The notes: generated from the sequence alone by a model not told the origin. DNA of 38,454 bases from Pseudomonadota bacterium (GCA_023391335.1 JAEWBG010000107.1:1-38454), one strand, 5' to 3'. Positions 1 through 8,757 are shown, counted from the first letter of the stretch. Numbers and translations: made by a program.

Positions 1-140
1 CCAAAACGCTATCGGGGGCTTTATCATTGCGCCAGCCGCACCCACCCCGTCATAAGAGTGAGTTGCGTGTGGAAAGCCAATTCAAACCCGCTCCCATCTC
101 CCCGGACCGCAGCGCCGGCAACCCCTCACCGGCTTCCGGC

Positions 141-812
141 ATGAAGCTGCTTCTCATCGAAGATGATTTACAGGCCGCCGAATATCTCGCCAAAGGCTTG
201 CGCGAAAGTGGCTACGTCGTCGAGCACAGCGCCGACGGTAAAGACGGGCTGAATAAGGTCACGACACAAAGCTACGACGTGATCGTCGCGGACCGTCAAT
301 TGCCGCACATAGACGGACTGACAATCATTTCTCAGCTGCGCGAACGCGGCGATCGCACTCCGGTGTTGATCCTCTCCGCACTGGGCACCGTCGATGATCG
401 CGTGCACGGCCTGCGAGCCGGTGGCGATGACTATCTCACCAAGCCATTTGCATTCTCCGAGCTGCTGGCCCGCATCGAAGCGTTGAGCCGTCGGGCTGCG
501 AACGCCTCACCGGCGACGCGCTTGCGGGTTGCGGATCTCGAACTCGATCTTTTGTCGCGCAAAGTGACGCGTGGCGATCGCAACGTGGAGCTGACGACGA
601 AGGAGTTTCAGCTGCTCGAATTCTTGATGCGCCGGCACGGCCAAGTCGTGACGCGCACCATGCTGCTGGAAGGGGTTTGGAACCTGCATTTCGATCCCCA
701 AACGAACATCATCGACGTGCACATGAGCCGGCTTAGGACCGCCATCGACAAGGGCTCGAACAAGCCGCTCATTCACACGGTGCGAGGCGCAGGTTATGTT
801 CTCAAGGAATGA
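141..812 (+). CDS. OmpR/PhoB-family DNA-binding response regulator
   Basis: Cytoplasmic two-component transcription regulator of 223 residues. The N-terminal receiver begins MKLLLIEDD (acidic pair at 8-9), has the phospho-acceptor Asp51 in VIVADRQLP and the conserved Lys101 in LTKPF. The C-terminal winged helix (about residues 128-220) carries the typical TTKEFQLLEFLMR and VHMSRLR segments and ends RGAGYVLKE. The start was chosen because the receiver fold begins at this ATG. No good ribosome binding site precedes it, and an in-frame GTG at 69 would add 24 residues that look like non-coding leader. Its stop overlaps the start of the kinase gene (ATGA at 809-812), so the two are almost certainly translated together as one pair. 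Targets unknown. Confidence 0.93.
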   Translation: MKLLLIEDDLQAAEYLAKGLRESGYVVEHSADGKDGLNKVTTQSYDVIVADRQLPHIDGLTIISQLRERGDRTPVLILSALGTVDDRVHGLRAGGDDYLTKPFAFSELLARIEALSRRAANASPATRLRVADLELDLLSRKVTRGDRNVELTTKEFQLLEFLMRRHGQVVTRTMLLEGVWNLHFDPQTNIIDVHMSRLRTAIDKGSNKPLIHTVRGAGYVLKE

Positions 813-2185
813 CGAGAAAATTCATGCGGCTCTCCTCCGCGCGACTGGCAACGGTGTTCGTCGCGATCTTCGCCATTGGAGTCACGCTGCTGCTTGCGAC
901 GGTCTATGTGTTGACCGTCCGAGTGTTGGACCGCGAAGTCGACACGATCATCCGCGCCGAGGTCAACAGCCTCGTTGAGGACTACACCAGCGGCGGATTG
1001 ATCCAACTTGTCTCCACGCTGCGGCGCCGTTCGGACAACTGGGGCCGCACCGGCGCCGTCTACCTCCTCACCGAAGCCAACGGCTACCCGATCGTCGGTA
1101 ACCTCGCGAGCTGGCCGCACGAGTTAGTCATCCGCGGCAATTCCATCGAATTTGAAATCGATGCCAGCGAAGCTGGCGGCGTGGTAGCGCATCCGGTGCG
1201 CGCACAGATGTTCCGGCTGCCTGGCGGTCGCCGATTGCTCGTCGGCACGGACATTCTCGAACGCAGGCGGCTCGCTTGGCGGTTACGCAACGCGATGTTC
1301 TGGGGTGTCGGCTCCTGTGTCGTGCTCGCGACGTTGTTCGGCGTGTTCTACAGCCGGCGCGTTCGCCGCCGCGTCGCCGCCATTGCCACGACCTGCGAGA
1401 CCATTATGGAAGGCGATCTTGCGCAGCGCTTGCCGGTCGAGCGCACCCAAGATGAGTTCGATGAGCTCGCGACCGCGGTCAATCACATGCTCGATCGCAT
1501 TCAACATCAGACCGACATGCTGCAGACGACCTTCGATAGCGCCGCTCATGATCTGCGTGCGCCGCTGTATCGCGCTCGAGTGCGTATCGAAGAGTCGCTG
1601 CAGTACGAAGAGCTCAATCCGCCGGCACGCGAAACGCTGGAAGCAACCGTCGCCGAACTGGATCGCGTGCAACGCACGCTCGGCACGTTGCTGCAGATCG
1701 CCCGAGCCGATGGCCGCGGCCGCCAAGTCGATGCCGAAGATGTGGATCTGGCGGCGCTCGCTCGCGAAATCGTCGAGCTCTATCAGCCGGAAGCCGGCGA
1801 TCGCAGGATCGTGCTGGAGTACGAAGGCGCGGCCATCGCCCCGATGCGCGGCAATCGCCAACTGCTCGCGCAAGCCCTCGTGAATTTGATCGAGAACGCG
1901 TTGAAGTACGTGCCCAGCGGTGGACGCGTGTTTGCCGAAGTCACCGAGAAACCGGACGGCTGGTCACTCGCGGTCTGCGACAACGGCCCAGGCATTCCGC
2001 CCGAAGAGCGTCAACGGATTCTGCAACCGTTCGTGCGCCTGGAACGCGATCGCGAACAAACCGGCAGCGGACTTGGATTGAGCTTGGTCGCAGCCGTGAC
2101 GCGGCTGCATGGCGGCACGATCGAGTTGGATGACAATCAACCGGGGCTCATCGTGCGTTGTACGTTTCCTAACAAGAAAGTGTAG
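809..2185 (+). CDS. Membrane sensor histidine kinase (HAMP, HisKA, HATPase)
   Basis: Inner-membrane sensor kinase, 458 residues, cognate partner of the upstream OmpR-type regulator. First membrane helix about residues 11-38, periplasmic sensor loop about 40-160 with no domain I recognise, second helix about 163-182, HAMP linker about 184-236. The H-box has phospho-acceptor His247 in AAHDLRAPLYR. The ATPase domain has the N-box NLIENALKYVPSGG, G1 box CDNGPGIPPEE and G2 box GSGLGLSLV. Starts inside the regulator's stop codon (ATGA). The gene converges with the flippase gene, leaving 158 bases between them with no clear terminator. The stimulus is unknown. Confidence 0.93.
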   Translation: MTRKFMRLSSARLATVFVAIFAIGVTLLLATVYVLTVRVLDREVDTIIRAEVNSLVEDYTSGGLIQLVSTLRRRSDNWGRTGAVYLLTEANGYPIVGNLASWPHELVIRGNSIEFEIDASEAGGVVAHPVRAQMFRLPGGRRLLVGTDILERRRLAWRLRNAMFWGVGSCVVLATLFGVFYSRRVRRRVAAIATTCETIMEGDLAQRLPVERTQDEFDELATAVNHMLDRIQHQTDMLQTTFDSAAHDLRAPLYRARVRIEESLQYEELNPPARETLEATVAELDRVQRTLGTLLQIARADGRGRQVDAEDVDLAALAREIVELYQPEAGDRRIVLEYEGAAIAPMRGNRQLLAQALVNLIENALKYVPSGGRVFAEVTEKPDGWSLAVCDNGPGIPPEERQRILQPFVRLERDREQTGSGLGLSLVAAVTRLHGGTIELDDNQPGLIVRCTFPNKKV

Positions 2186-2343
2186 ACGCGTAGGGTCCGG
2201 TGCAACGTGTAATAGGGGGTATTGATCTGCTGCGCGATGGGCAGTGAGCGGCATGCATGCTGCAAATGAATGTGCTGACGGTGCGAGCGCGAGTCATGCA
2301 TACCTTGCACATGACACACTACACTCCCGTCAAGCGCCCATAC

Positions 2344-3621
2344 TCACGTCAAGCGCCGCAAAGCGCTGACCGTCAATGCCCACGATCCGATGGCTGACAC
2401 CGTCCATCCCAATCCCAACGCGCCGACAACCCCCATCAAGCCGAAGCGTCGGAGTAGATAGCCGCCGACGATGCTCACGGCGACGGTGAGCCATCCCAGC
2501 CAATTCAATAGAACGAGTTCGCGTGCGTTGCCGATCGCACTGACCGTCGCGCCGCCCGTTGCTTCCAGCACACGAACGAACCCGCTCGCGACGATGATGC
2601 CGATCAGTATCGCGGAGACGTGATACTTGCCGTGTAGCACATGAGTTGCGACCAAAGGCCACGCGATCACGATCATCACTGCAGTCGCAACACTCGCCGC
2701 CATCAGCACGGCAGTTTCCTTCTTCAGCAGCGATACCGCATTCGATCGTGTGGCGCATGCGCGAAGGCGCGGCAGAAGCGAATGGCCTGCGCCGGTCTGC
2801 AACATTCGAAACGCCGAGCCTGTAACGGCGGCAACAGCCGAATAGGTTGCGAGTTCATGGATAGAGAGGAGCGAGCCGATCAATAAGCGATCGAGCTGGA
2901 ACAGCAAGTTGCTCGCGAGCATCACGCCCGCCGCGCTCGCACCCTCGACCCACCAGCTTGTGAACGGCAATCCGCGGCTGTCGTGATGCAACCTGCGCGT
3001 CGCCCAATATCCCCACGCCACCGACATCATGTAGCCGCCGAGGAGTACGGCGATGACTGCCAACGCATTCGCAAATCCTGGGATCACGAATGCGGCGGCC
3101 ACGCTAAGCAACAGCAACCAGTTGTGACCTTGCGCAAGCACTAGCGAGCTGCGCAATCGATGGTGCGACTGCAACACCGCCGCCAAGATTCTTCCCATGC
3201 CCGCCATTGCGACAGTGAGCGCAAGCACACCGAGCAATACGGCAGGCGCGGCGCGCAGCGATGAAACGAAAGCAATCGATGCCGCACCTGCAACGACCGC
3301 ACCCACGATCCAACACAGAACGATGGCGCGATTAACGGCAAGGTGATGCCGGTTGATGATCGTCGGCAAGCCCGGCACGCATAGCGCGCCTCCGACCTGG
3401 ATCACCGAGAGCATGAGGCTCACAAGGCCGAACTGCTCCGCAGGAAGATGACTTGCAAGCAGCAGATTGCCGACCGCAAACCCTACCCCGCCCAGCGCCA
3501 TTAGCGCCGCGGACTGAAGCGCAGGCGATTGAATCAGACGCTTCGCGAGAATCAGCACGGCAGCACCTGGTGAGCGAGCGCGCCCGACGAGCTCGCTCCT
3601 CACCGCGGAGGTCTCATTCAT
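2344..3621 (-). CDS. Polysaccharide/lipid-linked oligosaccharide flippase-like membrane protein
   Basis: A 425-residue integral inner-membrane protein with about 12 hydrophobic helices, the length and layout of Wzx-type O-antigen/exopolysaccharide flippases of the MOP superfamily. The early segment ALMALGGVGFAVGNLLLASH followed by LPAEQFGLVSL (helix, then polar xxxFGxxSL) is characteristic. Such proteins move undecaprenyl-linked sugars to the periplasmic face. It is the last gene of a minus-strand operon; its ATG lies 3 bases after the stop of the AsnB-like gene and has no evident ribosome binding site, so translational coupling is likely. No glycosyltransferase or polymerase is adjacent, so the lipid-linked substrate must be built elsewhere. 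Function is inferred from fold and context. Confidence 0.8.
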   Translation of the reverse strand: MNETSAVRSELVGRARSPGAAVLILAKRLIQSPALQSAALMALGGVGFAVGNLLLASHLPAEQFGLVSLMLSVIQVGGALCVPGLPTIINRHHLAVNRAIVLCWIVGAVVAGAASIAFVSSLRAAPAVLLGVLALTVAMAGMGRILAAVLQSHHRLRSSLVLAQGHNWLLLLSVAAAFVIPGFANALAVIAVLLGGYMMSVAWGYWATRRLHHDSRGLPFTSWWVEGASAAGVMLASNLLFQLDRLLIGSLLSIHELATYSAVAAVTGSAFRMLQTGAGHSLLPRLRACATRSNAVSLLKKETAVLMAASVATAVMIVIAWPLVATHVLHGKYHVSAILIGIIVASGFVRVLEATGGATVSAIGNARELVLLNWLGWLTVAVSIVGGYLLRRFGLMGVVGALGLGWTVSAIGSWALTVSALRRLT

Positions 3622-3624
3622 ACG

Positions 3625-5433
3625 TCAGCGCGATGCTGCGCGGGCCACAGCTTGAAACCGCTCCGTGGCATTGCCGCCGACTTGTGCGTTGTGCGGGTAG
3701 CGCCCACGGCCATCCAGGTAGATCTCGGCCCAGATCTCCGTGACGATCGCGGTCCACAAACGCATCGCGGTTTCAGGGTGATAGCGGTTTCGGCAGGCAC
3801 GGCGAATGCGTTCGAGGTGCTCCATCTCGAAAAATCCCCGGCGCTTCACGCGTTCGCTGCTCAAGTAGCGGTCCGCCAACAATTGCAACGTACGCGCGAA
3901 TTCGCCGCCCTGTTGCATGCGCATCAATTCTTTCGGCGCGCGGCGCAATTCGTCGCTCATGTAAGGCTTCATGGCTTGCCGAAGAATGTACTTCTGCGTG
4001 CCGCGGCGGATCTTCAAATCGCTGGGCATCGTGAAGGCAAATTGGATGACGGATTTGTCCAAGAAGGGCGATCCGTAATCCAGGCCATATGCTTGCAATG
4101 GACGCTCGATGCGCGCGAGCGTACGACTCGTCGGCTCCTGGCCGTCGAGCATCAAGCAACGATTGATGAATTCCGGTCCGGGTTCGGCCAGCAATTCCGG
4201 CTCATAGGTGCGCTCGCAGTTCACGACCGAAGGTGCGGGCGGCAACCCTCCACGGTAGTACAGCGAGGTCATCAAGCGCGCGATCGGTCGCTTCGCAGGT
4301 TCGCCCGTTTGCGTCGATTCGAAGAAGGCCAGCAAATCCTTGCGCAGGATCGGCATGACCTCGGCCATCCACAATACTTTGTGACGTGGCATGCCGCCGA
4401 ACAGAAGATCCGCTCCCATTCCGGTGAGCAGATAGTCGAAGCCGCGTTCACGCGCACGTCTTGCGAGTGCAAGGTATTGGAACGTCTCGCTGCGACCGAT
4501 CGGATTTTCCAAATGCCACACGGCAACAGGAAGTCGCGCCATTAATTCCGCGTTCTCGACGATGAGCGGCTCGTGCTTGCCGTTGAGCGCCGCCATCACC
4601 TTGGATGCACGGTGCACTTCGGGATCTTCGGGACACTCGCCCGCAGTGAAGCCGACCAGCTCAGCGTCGGGCGCACAGCGCCGAGCTAGGAAGGCAGCGC
4701 TCATCGAGTCGATGCCACCGCTCAATGCGATACCGATGCGCGAACGGCCCTCGACGAGCGGCTGCGTTGCTTGTTCGAGCTTGCGACGCAATTGCTCGCA
4801 CGCCTGCTCTTCGGTCATCGGGTCGACCGCGAGGCGCACATCCGGCATTCGATCCTGCATCGCAATGCTGCCATCGCGATGTAAGTGCAAAACACTTCCT
4901 GGTGGGACGGGAGCGACATCTGCGAGCAGCGTCTTGCCCGATGGCACCGCCTTGTACATCTGCAAGCAACGCACAGCATCGAGATCGGGCCGGGCTGGAA
5001 CCTCGCCGATCGCAAGCAGTGCCTTGTATTCGGTCGCAAAGGCGACACCGCCCGAGGGCAGCCGGCAAAAGTGCAGCGGCTTCAAGCCCAGAAAATCGCG
5101 CACGAGCATCAGACGCTGATGGGCATCGTCCCACGCGGCCAACGTGAATGGCATCGGCAGCAGATGATCGAGCTCTTCCGCACTCTGCGTGTGTAGAAAT
5201 GCCTCGAGCACGCGCCCGGTCGACCCGGGTATGAGCCCTTCGGGTGCATCCAGAACAATCGATAGCTCGCGATGCGCGACGGGTCGTTGTTCGGTCTTGC
5301 TGACTTGACCCAGGAACACGCCATCGGCCACTTCTTTCCAACATGCTCGCGAACCGCGGTGAGCGAGCCTGCGGCCCATCTCATCCAATTCATTCGCAGT
5401 AATCGCACCGATGACGCCGAAAATTGCGGCCAT
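3625..5433 (-). CDS. Asparagine-synthetase-like amidotransferase lacking the glutaminase cysteine
   Basis: A 602-residue relative of class-B asparagine synthetase (AsnB, about 550-650 residues). The C-terminal ATP-pyrophosphatase synthetase domain is intact: PP-loop SGGIDS at 238-243, and later GMGADLLFGG, equivalent to the GADELFGGY of the family. The N-terminal Ntn domain is degenerate: it begins MAAIFG where AsnB has MCGIFG, so nucleophile Cys2 is Ala; RHRGPD is reduced to LAHRGSRA and no NGEIYN-type motif remains, although the late RDFLGLKPLHF motif (112-122) is kept. An in-frame TGA just upstream of the ATG excludes a longer start. Inference: it activates a carboxylate with ATP and uses free ammonia or another amine, as do beta-lactam synthetases and lasso-peptide cyclases. 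Its neighbours (SDR-PAS, flippase) suggest modification of a sugar or lipid-linked intermediate. Confidence 0.88.
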   Translation of the reverse strand: MAAIFGVIGAITANELDEMGRRLAHRGSRACWKEVADGVFLGQVSKTEQRPVAHRELSIVLDAPEGLIPGSTGRVLEAFLHTQSAEELDHLLPMPFTLAAWDDAHQRLMLVRDFLGLKPLHFCRLPSGGVAFATEYKALLAIGEVPARPDLDAVRCLQMYKAVPSGKTLLADVAPVPPGSVLHLHRDGSIAMQDRMPDVRLAVDPMTEEQACEQLRRKLEQATQPLVEGRSRIGIALSGGIDSMSAAFLARRCAPDAELVGFTAGECPEDPEVHRASKVMAALNGKHEPLIVENAELMARLPVAVWHLENPIGRSETFQYLALARRARERGFDYLLTGMGADLLFGGMPRHKVLWMAEVMPILRKDLLAFFESTQTGEPAKRPIARLMTSLYYRGGLPPAPSVVNCERTYEPELLAEPGPEFINRCLMLDGQEPTSRTLARIERPLQAYGLDYGSPFLDKSVIQFAFTMPSDLKIRRGTQKYILRQAMKPYMSDELRRAPKELMRMQQGGEFARTLQLLADRYLSSERVKRRGFFEMEHLERIRRACRNRYHPETAMRLWTAIVTEIWAEIYLDGRGRYPHNAQVGGNATERFQAVARAASR

Positions 5434-5510
5434 GCTTCACCAAACCACCGAGTAGATCTTGAATTTGTGCGACCGAGTCGCGGCCGCCATGGAGTGTCGC
5501 GGCATGCAAT

Positions 5511-7007
5511 TCATGCCGCCGGTGCCGAAATGCCGATCCGCACCGAAGCGTTCCGTGCAGGAGCGTTGTTGGGATGTGACGCGAGCGCCTTCGACGCCAC
5601 TGCGAGCGGTCGATGCACCTCCAACACGAGACGTCGGCCATCTTGGTGCGCCAGCTTCGTAAGGTAGGCATCAACCGCCACTTCGGTATTGTCCTTTTTG
5701 CGATGTCTCAAACGCCCTACCCATGTGCCGCACCCGCTCAGCATTCTCGTGATCTCCGCAATACCGCCATCGACATCGGTGCTTAGCAGCGAATGGGTGA
5801 CTCGACCCTGCACTTCTGCCGACGTGAAGCCGTAGAGATCTTCGGCCGCGCGATTCCAGTAGACGATTCCTTGTTCGTCCAATTCCCAAACGATGACGGG
5901 ATCTCGCGCGTGCTCAAAGACATCGCTCAGTTGCCAATACGAGCCGCCCATGGCATCGAGCGGAATATCGCTCGCAGAACGGACGGTGCGGATGTTTCGA
6001 ACCGACGTCGTGGCCGGCCGCAAGTAGCCCCGCTGCCGGTACCAACTCACCAGATCGCGCACGCCCGCTTGAAATCCAATCGTTGCCTCGAAGTGCAGCA
6101 GGTTCTTCGCTTTCTCGGTCGAGAACCACCACGATTCGCGATAGAAATCGACGCAACGGCGATCCACTTTCGGTTCGAACGCAAATCGTTTGGCTGCTGC
6201 CTCGGCGAGGGCGGCAGCCGCGACGAGCGCGACCAACGGCATGCGCGCATAGTGAACTCGAGCATCCATTGCGTTAGCGCTGGCTTCGATCATGGCTCGC
6301 GTGGTGATGGGAGCGGGTCCGGCCAGCACAAATCTCTCGCCGATCGCGCCATCATGTTCCAACGCACGCAGCAAGCCGCGCGCGACATCTTTCACGTGAA
6401 TCGGCTGATGCAGATTCCGACACCCCGCGATTTCCGGGACGACTCCGCGCTCGATCAGTTGCAGCAGCTTCAGGAGCTGGAAGTCTTCCGGGCCATAACT
6501 CTCTGCGATACGGACGATCGTCGTCCGCAACCGATCTCGATACAGATGCACGAGCTCTTCAGCGGCGAGTTTGGATGCCCGCTCCATTCCGCGCGGTGCA
6601 ACCGGCGAGTCTTCCGAGAGCGCGCTGGCGCTCCCTGAGTCATACACCTCTACCGTACTGCCCAAGACGAATCGTTTGACGCCACTGCGCAGGCTGCTTT
6701 CCAGCAGCAAGCGCGTCGCCTCTACGTTGGTGTCGAAGAAATACTCGCCCGGCATGGCCGCCGTACGTTGTGCAGACGCGAGATGAATTACTGCATCGCA
6801 ATCGCTGACGATTCGCCGTGCAAAAGCCGGCACGCGCAGCGACCCATCTTGGACTTCGAACCCAGCGCGGTGGAGTCGTTCGCATCGCTCGCGCTCTGCA
6901 GTGTTGGTGACCAGACCGGCGAGAACAACATCGTGGCCTGCTGCACGGGCTTCGAGCGCGAGTTGCGAACCGATAAACCCGGTTGCACCCGTAATCAGGA
7001 GCTTCAT
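5511..7007 (-). CDS. Fusion of an extended SDR (sugar-epimerase-like) domain and a PAS sensor domain
   Basis: A 498-residue protein. Residues 1-325 form an NAD(P)-binding extended short-chain dehydrogenase/epimerase with the nucleotide motif TGATGFIG (6-13), DAVIHLAS (71-78) and STVEVY (117-122). The active-site YxxxK is not kept: Lys146 is in MERASKLAAEEL, but the expected Tyr position (142) is Glu. Residues about 358-467 are a PAS domain (DVFEHARDPVIVWELDEQG, then YWNRAAEDLYGF and the RKKDNTEV strand). Start chosen at this ATG because the Rossmann fold begins there and AGAGGT lies about 8 bases upstream. First gene of the operon with the AsnB-like and flippase genes (77-base gap). The fusion is unusual; it may be a nucleotide- or sugar-responsive sensor instead of a classical epimerase, but this is inference. 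Confidence 0.88.
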   Translation of the reverse strand: MKLLITGATGFIGSQLALEARAAGHDVVLAGLVTNTAERERCERLHRAGFEVQDGSLRVPAFARRIVSDCDAVIHLASAQRTAAMPGEYFFDTNVEATRLLLESSLRSGVKRFVLGSTVEVYDSGSASALSEDSPVAPRGMERASKLAAEELVHLYRDRLRTTIVRIAESYGPEDFQLLKLLQLIERGVVPEIAGCRNLHQPIHVKDVARGLLRALEHDGAIGERFVLAGPAPITTRAMIEASANAMDARVHYARMPLVALVAAAALAEAAAKRFAFEPKVDRRCVDFYRESWWFSTEKAKNLLHFEATIGFQAGVRDLVSWYRQRGYLRPATTSVRNIRTVRSASDIPLDAMGGSYWQLSDVFEHARDPVIVWELDEQGIVYWNRAAEDLYGFTSAEVQGRVTHSLLSTDVDGGIAEITRMLSGCGTWVGRLRHRKKDNTEVAVDAYLTKLAHQDGRRLVLEVHRPLAVASKALASHPNNAPARNASVRIGISAPAA

Positions 7008-7084
7008 TGCAGATGACCTCTGCGAAATAAGACGGAGTGCTGCAGTAATTCGTATGCCGCCGATATGTTCCTTGACGTGGCCGT

Positions 7085-7242
7085 CGGGGCATCCCCGCAA
7101 CGCGATAGGCAGGCTACTGACAGCTTGTTCTTACCGGCAGCTTCGCCAGGGGTGCGATCCTCCCCTCAGGCGGATCGGCAGTGGAGATGCCGATGTGCTT
7201 TAGCGTGGTCTTACGGTTCGCGACGCGTGGACATCCGTCGCG
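7085..7242 (-). promoter_or_regulatory. Hairpin-rich putative leader of the SDR-PAS operon
   Basis: The 313 bases between 7008 and 7320 hold no convincing gene. On the minus strand they contain four separate perfect stems: CGCGACG/CGTCGCG (7219-7242, loop 10), ATCGGCA/TGCCGAT (7174-7194, loop 7), AGGGG/CCCCT (7148-7166) and CGGGG/CCCCG with a three-base loop (7085-7097). They lie 78-235 bases upstream of the SDR-PAS start. I do not recognise a known riboswitch class. A structured 5' leader or small RNA is possible; chance pairing in G+C-rich DNA is the alternative. Confidence 0.3.
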
Positions 7243-7320
7243 GCTATCAAGTTGCACCGCTTCCGGTCCAAACGGCAACCCACTGCTGCATGGCCCAGGG
7301 CGTTGAGAACGAGCTGAGCT

Positions 7321-7914
7321 TCAGTGCTGACTCAGGGATTCGACAAAGAAGAGTTCGCACGCACCATTGCCGGTGTCTTCGCGCGTCAACGAGGTGTTCC
7401 AATAAAAGCCATCATCGCGCGTGGCATTCACTAGCCAACCTTGCAGATGCACGACACTGCCGACACGAACCCGCTTTAGCCGATCCGCGATCGAGCCGTC
7501 GGCGGGAATAAGGTGCATATTGGCAGCCGACCGCAATGCCTCGTTCAAGTCGATGGCACTTTCATCCGGATAGATGGTGAAGAAGCGCGCTCCCTGCGTC
7601 ACCCGAAAATGCTCCAGCACTGCCGAGTCCGACATCGGCCCCCAGCCGACCGCGAAATCGATGGGCGCCAACCCCGAGCCGCCGTCCAACCGATAGCGCT
7701 CCGTGGATAGCACGCGTGCTTCGATGTCGTAGCGGGCTTGCGGCTTGATGAGATATTCGCGCAACCGAAACGGCGCGGCATCGACCATCGATTGCACCGG
7801 CTCTTGCGGGGCGAGAATCCCTGGGGCGCGGTGAATCTCTCGTTGCGAGAAGGCATGCGCGAGGCCAACGAGCCCGATGCTCAAAACAAGTAACGGCTTC
7901 CACCATTCGCGCAT
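7321..7914 (-). CDS. Unknown membrane-anchored or exported protein
   Basis: A 197-residue protein I do not recognise. One hydrophobic N-terminal segment (about residues 4-22, WWKPLLVLSIGLVGLAHAF) looks like an uncleaved anchor or signal peptide, followed by a soluble, presumably periplasmic domain with Trp/Phe-rich strands such as IDFAVGWGPMSD, RFFTIYPDE and VVHLQGWLVNAT. It follows the secretin-like gene by 9 bases in the same direction, so the pair is probably one transcript. No catalytic motif seen. The ATG has no strong ribosome binding site, which suits coupling to the upstream gene. Confidence 0.75.
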   Translation of the reverse strand: MREWWKPLLVLSIGLVGLAHAFSQREIHRAPGILAPQEPVQSMVDAAPFRLREYLIKPQARYDIEARVLSTERYRLDGGSGLAPIDFAVGWGPMSDSAVLEHFRVTQGARFFTIYPDESAIDLNEALRSAANMHLIPADGSIADRLKRVRVGSVVHLQGWLVNATRDDGFYWNTSLTREDTGNGACELFFVESLSQH

Positions 7915-7923
7915 TGGCGAATG

Positions 7924-8757
7924 CTACTGTGCCTCCACCTTGACCCAGAGCGTGCGTGCATCACTGTTTGTGGAATAACGCTTGCTGCCGATTCCATGCT
8001 CGCGCGAATCCTCGGACTGCATCACACCGCCCAGTTGGATCCATTCGCCCAGCGCACCGGAAACTTGAGTGCCCAACGATTGGCTGCGAATTGCGCCTCC
8101 TTCCAACCGCTGCGATTGCTGATCGATTTCGAGCACGACGCGCTCGCCGTTCACTCGCGGCGTCACCGCAAATCCGCTCGATACATTTTGATATTCGACG
8201 GCGGCCCCGCCGGCAATCCCACGCGCACCTTTGCGTGCGAACACGGCCGAGACCATCGGCACGCTCGCGCCAGTGGATATGAAGGCTGATCCGCCTTCGA
8301 GCAAGCGCACTGAGGAAACGGCATCTCCGGAAGTTCGCGACCGCGCGTTATCGGCTTGCATGCTCACGTTGCCTTGCGTTTGCCACCTGCCGTTCTGTTC
8401 CTTCGCCCCTGCTTGCGCACTGGCCGCGATGCGTTCCTTTTGAATGTCGCTCCGAGTTGCTTCGCGAACCGACACCAAGAGATTGCGGGGTGCGCGGTCG
8501 ATCTGGGCGAGCGCTTGGCGCAACTGCTGCAGGTTAGTTGGGCTCGTGCGTACGAAGAGCTGATAGTCCTTGCCCGTGAGGACAGCGCCGCTCTCGAGCA
8601 TCGGCTGCAACACGGGAATCACCTCGTCTGCAGTTCTGTATTTGAGTTGAATGACCTCCAAGGACTGCGCCGACGCGAACGTGCTGCAAATCAGTGCAAG
8701 CAGAACCAGCATCGGCCGATAGCAACGTGACGCAAACCATAGAAAAGGGCGCGGCAT
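7924..8757 (-). CDS. Short exported secretin-like (type II/III secretion N-domain) protein
   Basis: A 277-residue protein with a signal peptide (hydrophobic stretch PMLVLLALICSTFASAQS, likely cleaved after AQS). The mature start, SLEVIQLKYRTADEVIPVLQ, followed by GKDYQLFVRTSPTNLQQL and IDRAPRNLLVSV, matches the N1-type ring domain of secretins. The rest (VRLLEGGSAFISTG, VEYQNVSSGFAVTPRV, GVMQSEDS) resembles parts of a secretin barrel domain. It is less than half the length of a normal secretin (600-700 residues), so a conventional multimeric gate is doubtful. ATG chosen because AGGAG lies 9 bases upstream; an in-frame GTG at 8778 would place that site inside the gene. Divergent from motA. Confidence 0.82.
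   Translation of the reverse strand: MPRPFLWFASRCYRPMLVLLALICSTFASAQSLEVIQLKYRTADEVIPVLQPMLESGAVLTGKDYQLFVRTSPTNLQQLRQALAQIDRAPRNLLVSVREATRSDIQKERIAASAQAGAKEQNGRWQTQGNVSMQADNARSRTSGDAVSSVRLLEGGSAFISTGASVPMVSAVFARKGARGIAGGAAVEYQNVSSGFAVTPRVNGERVVLEIDQQSQRLEGGAIRSQSLGTQVSGALGEWIQLGGVMQSEDSREHGIGSKRYSTNSDARTLWVKVEAQ

Noticed and set aside
27..140. Longer start for the first response regulator
   Set aside because: The 38 extra residues are Pro/Ser-rich and unlike the receiver family, which begins at MKLLLIEDD.
2344..7007. Lasso-peptide biosynthesis cluster, because of the Cys-less AsnB homologue
   Set aside because: No precursor peptide, B-type leader protease or ABC exporter is nearby; the neighbours are an SDR-PAS protein and a flippase.
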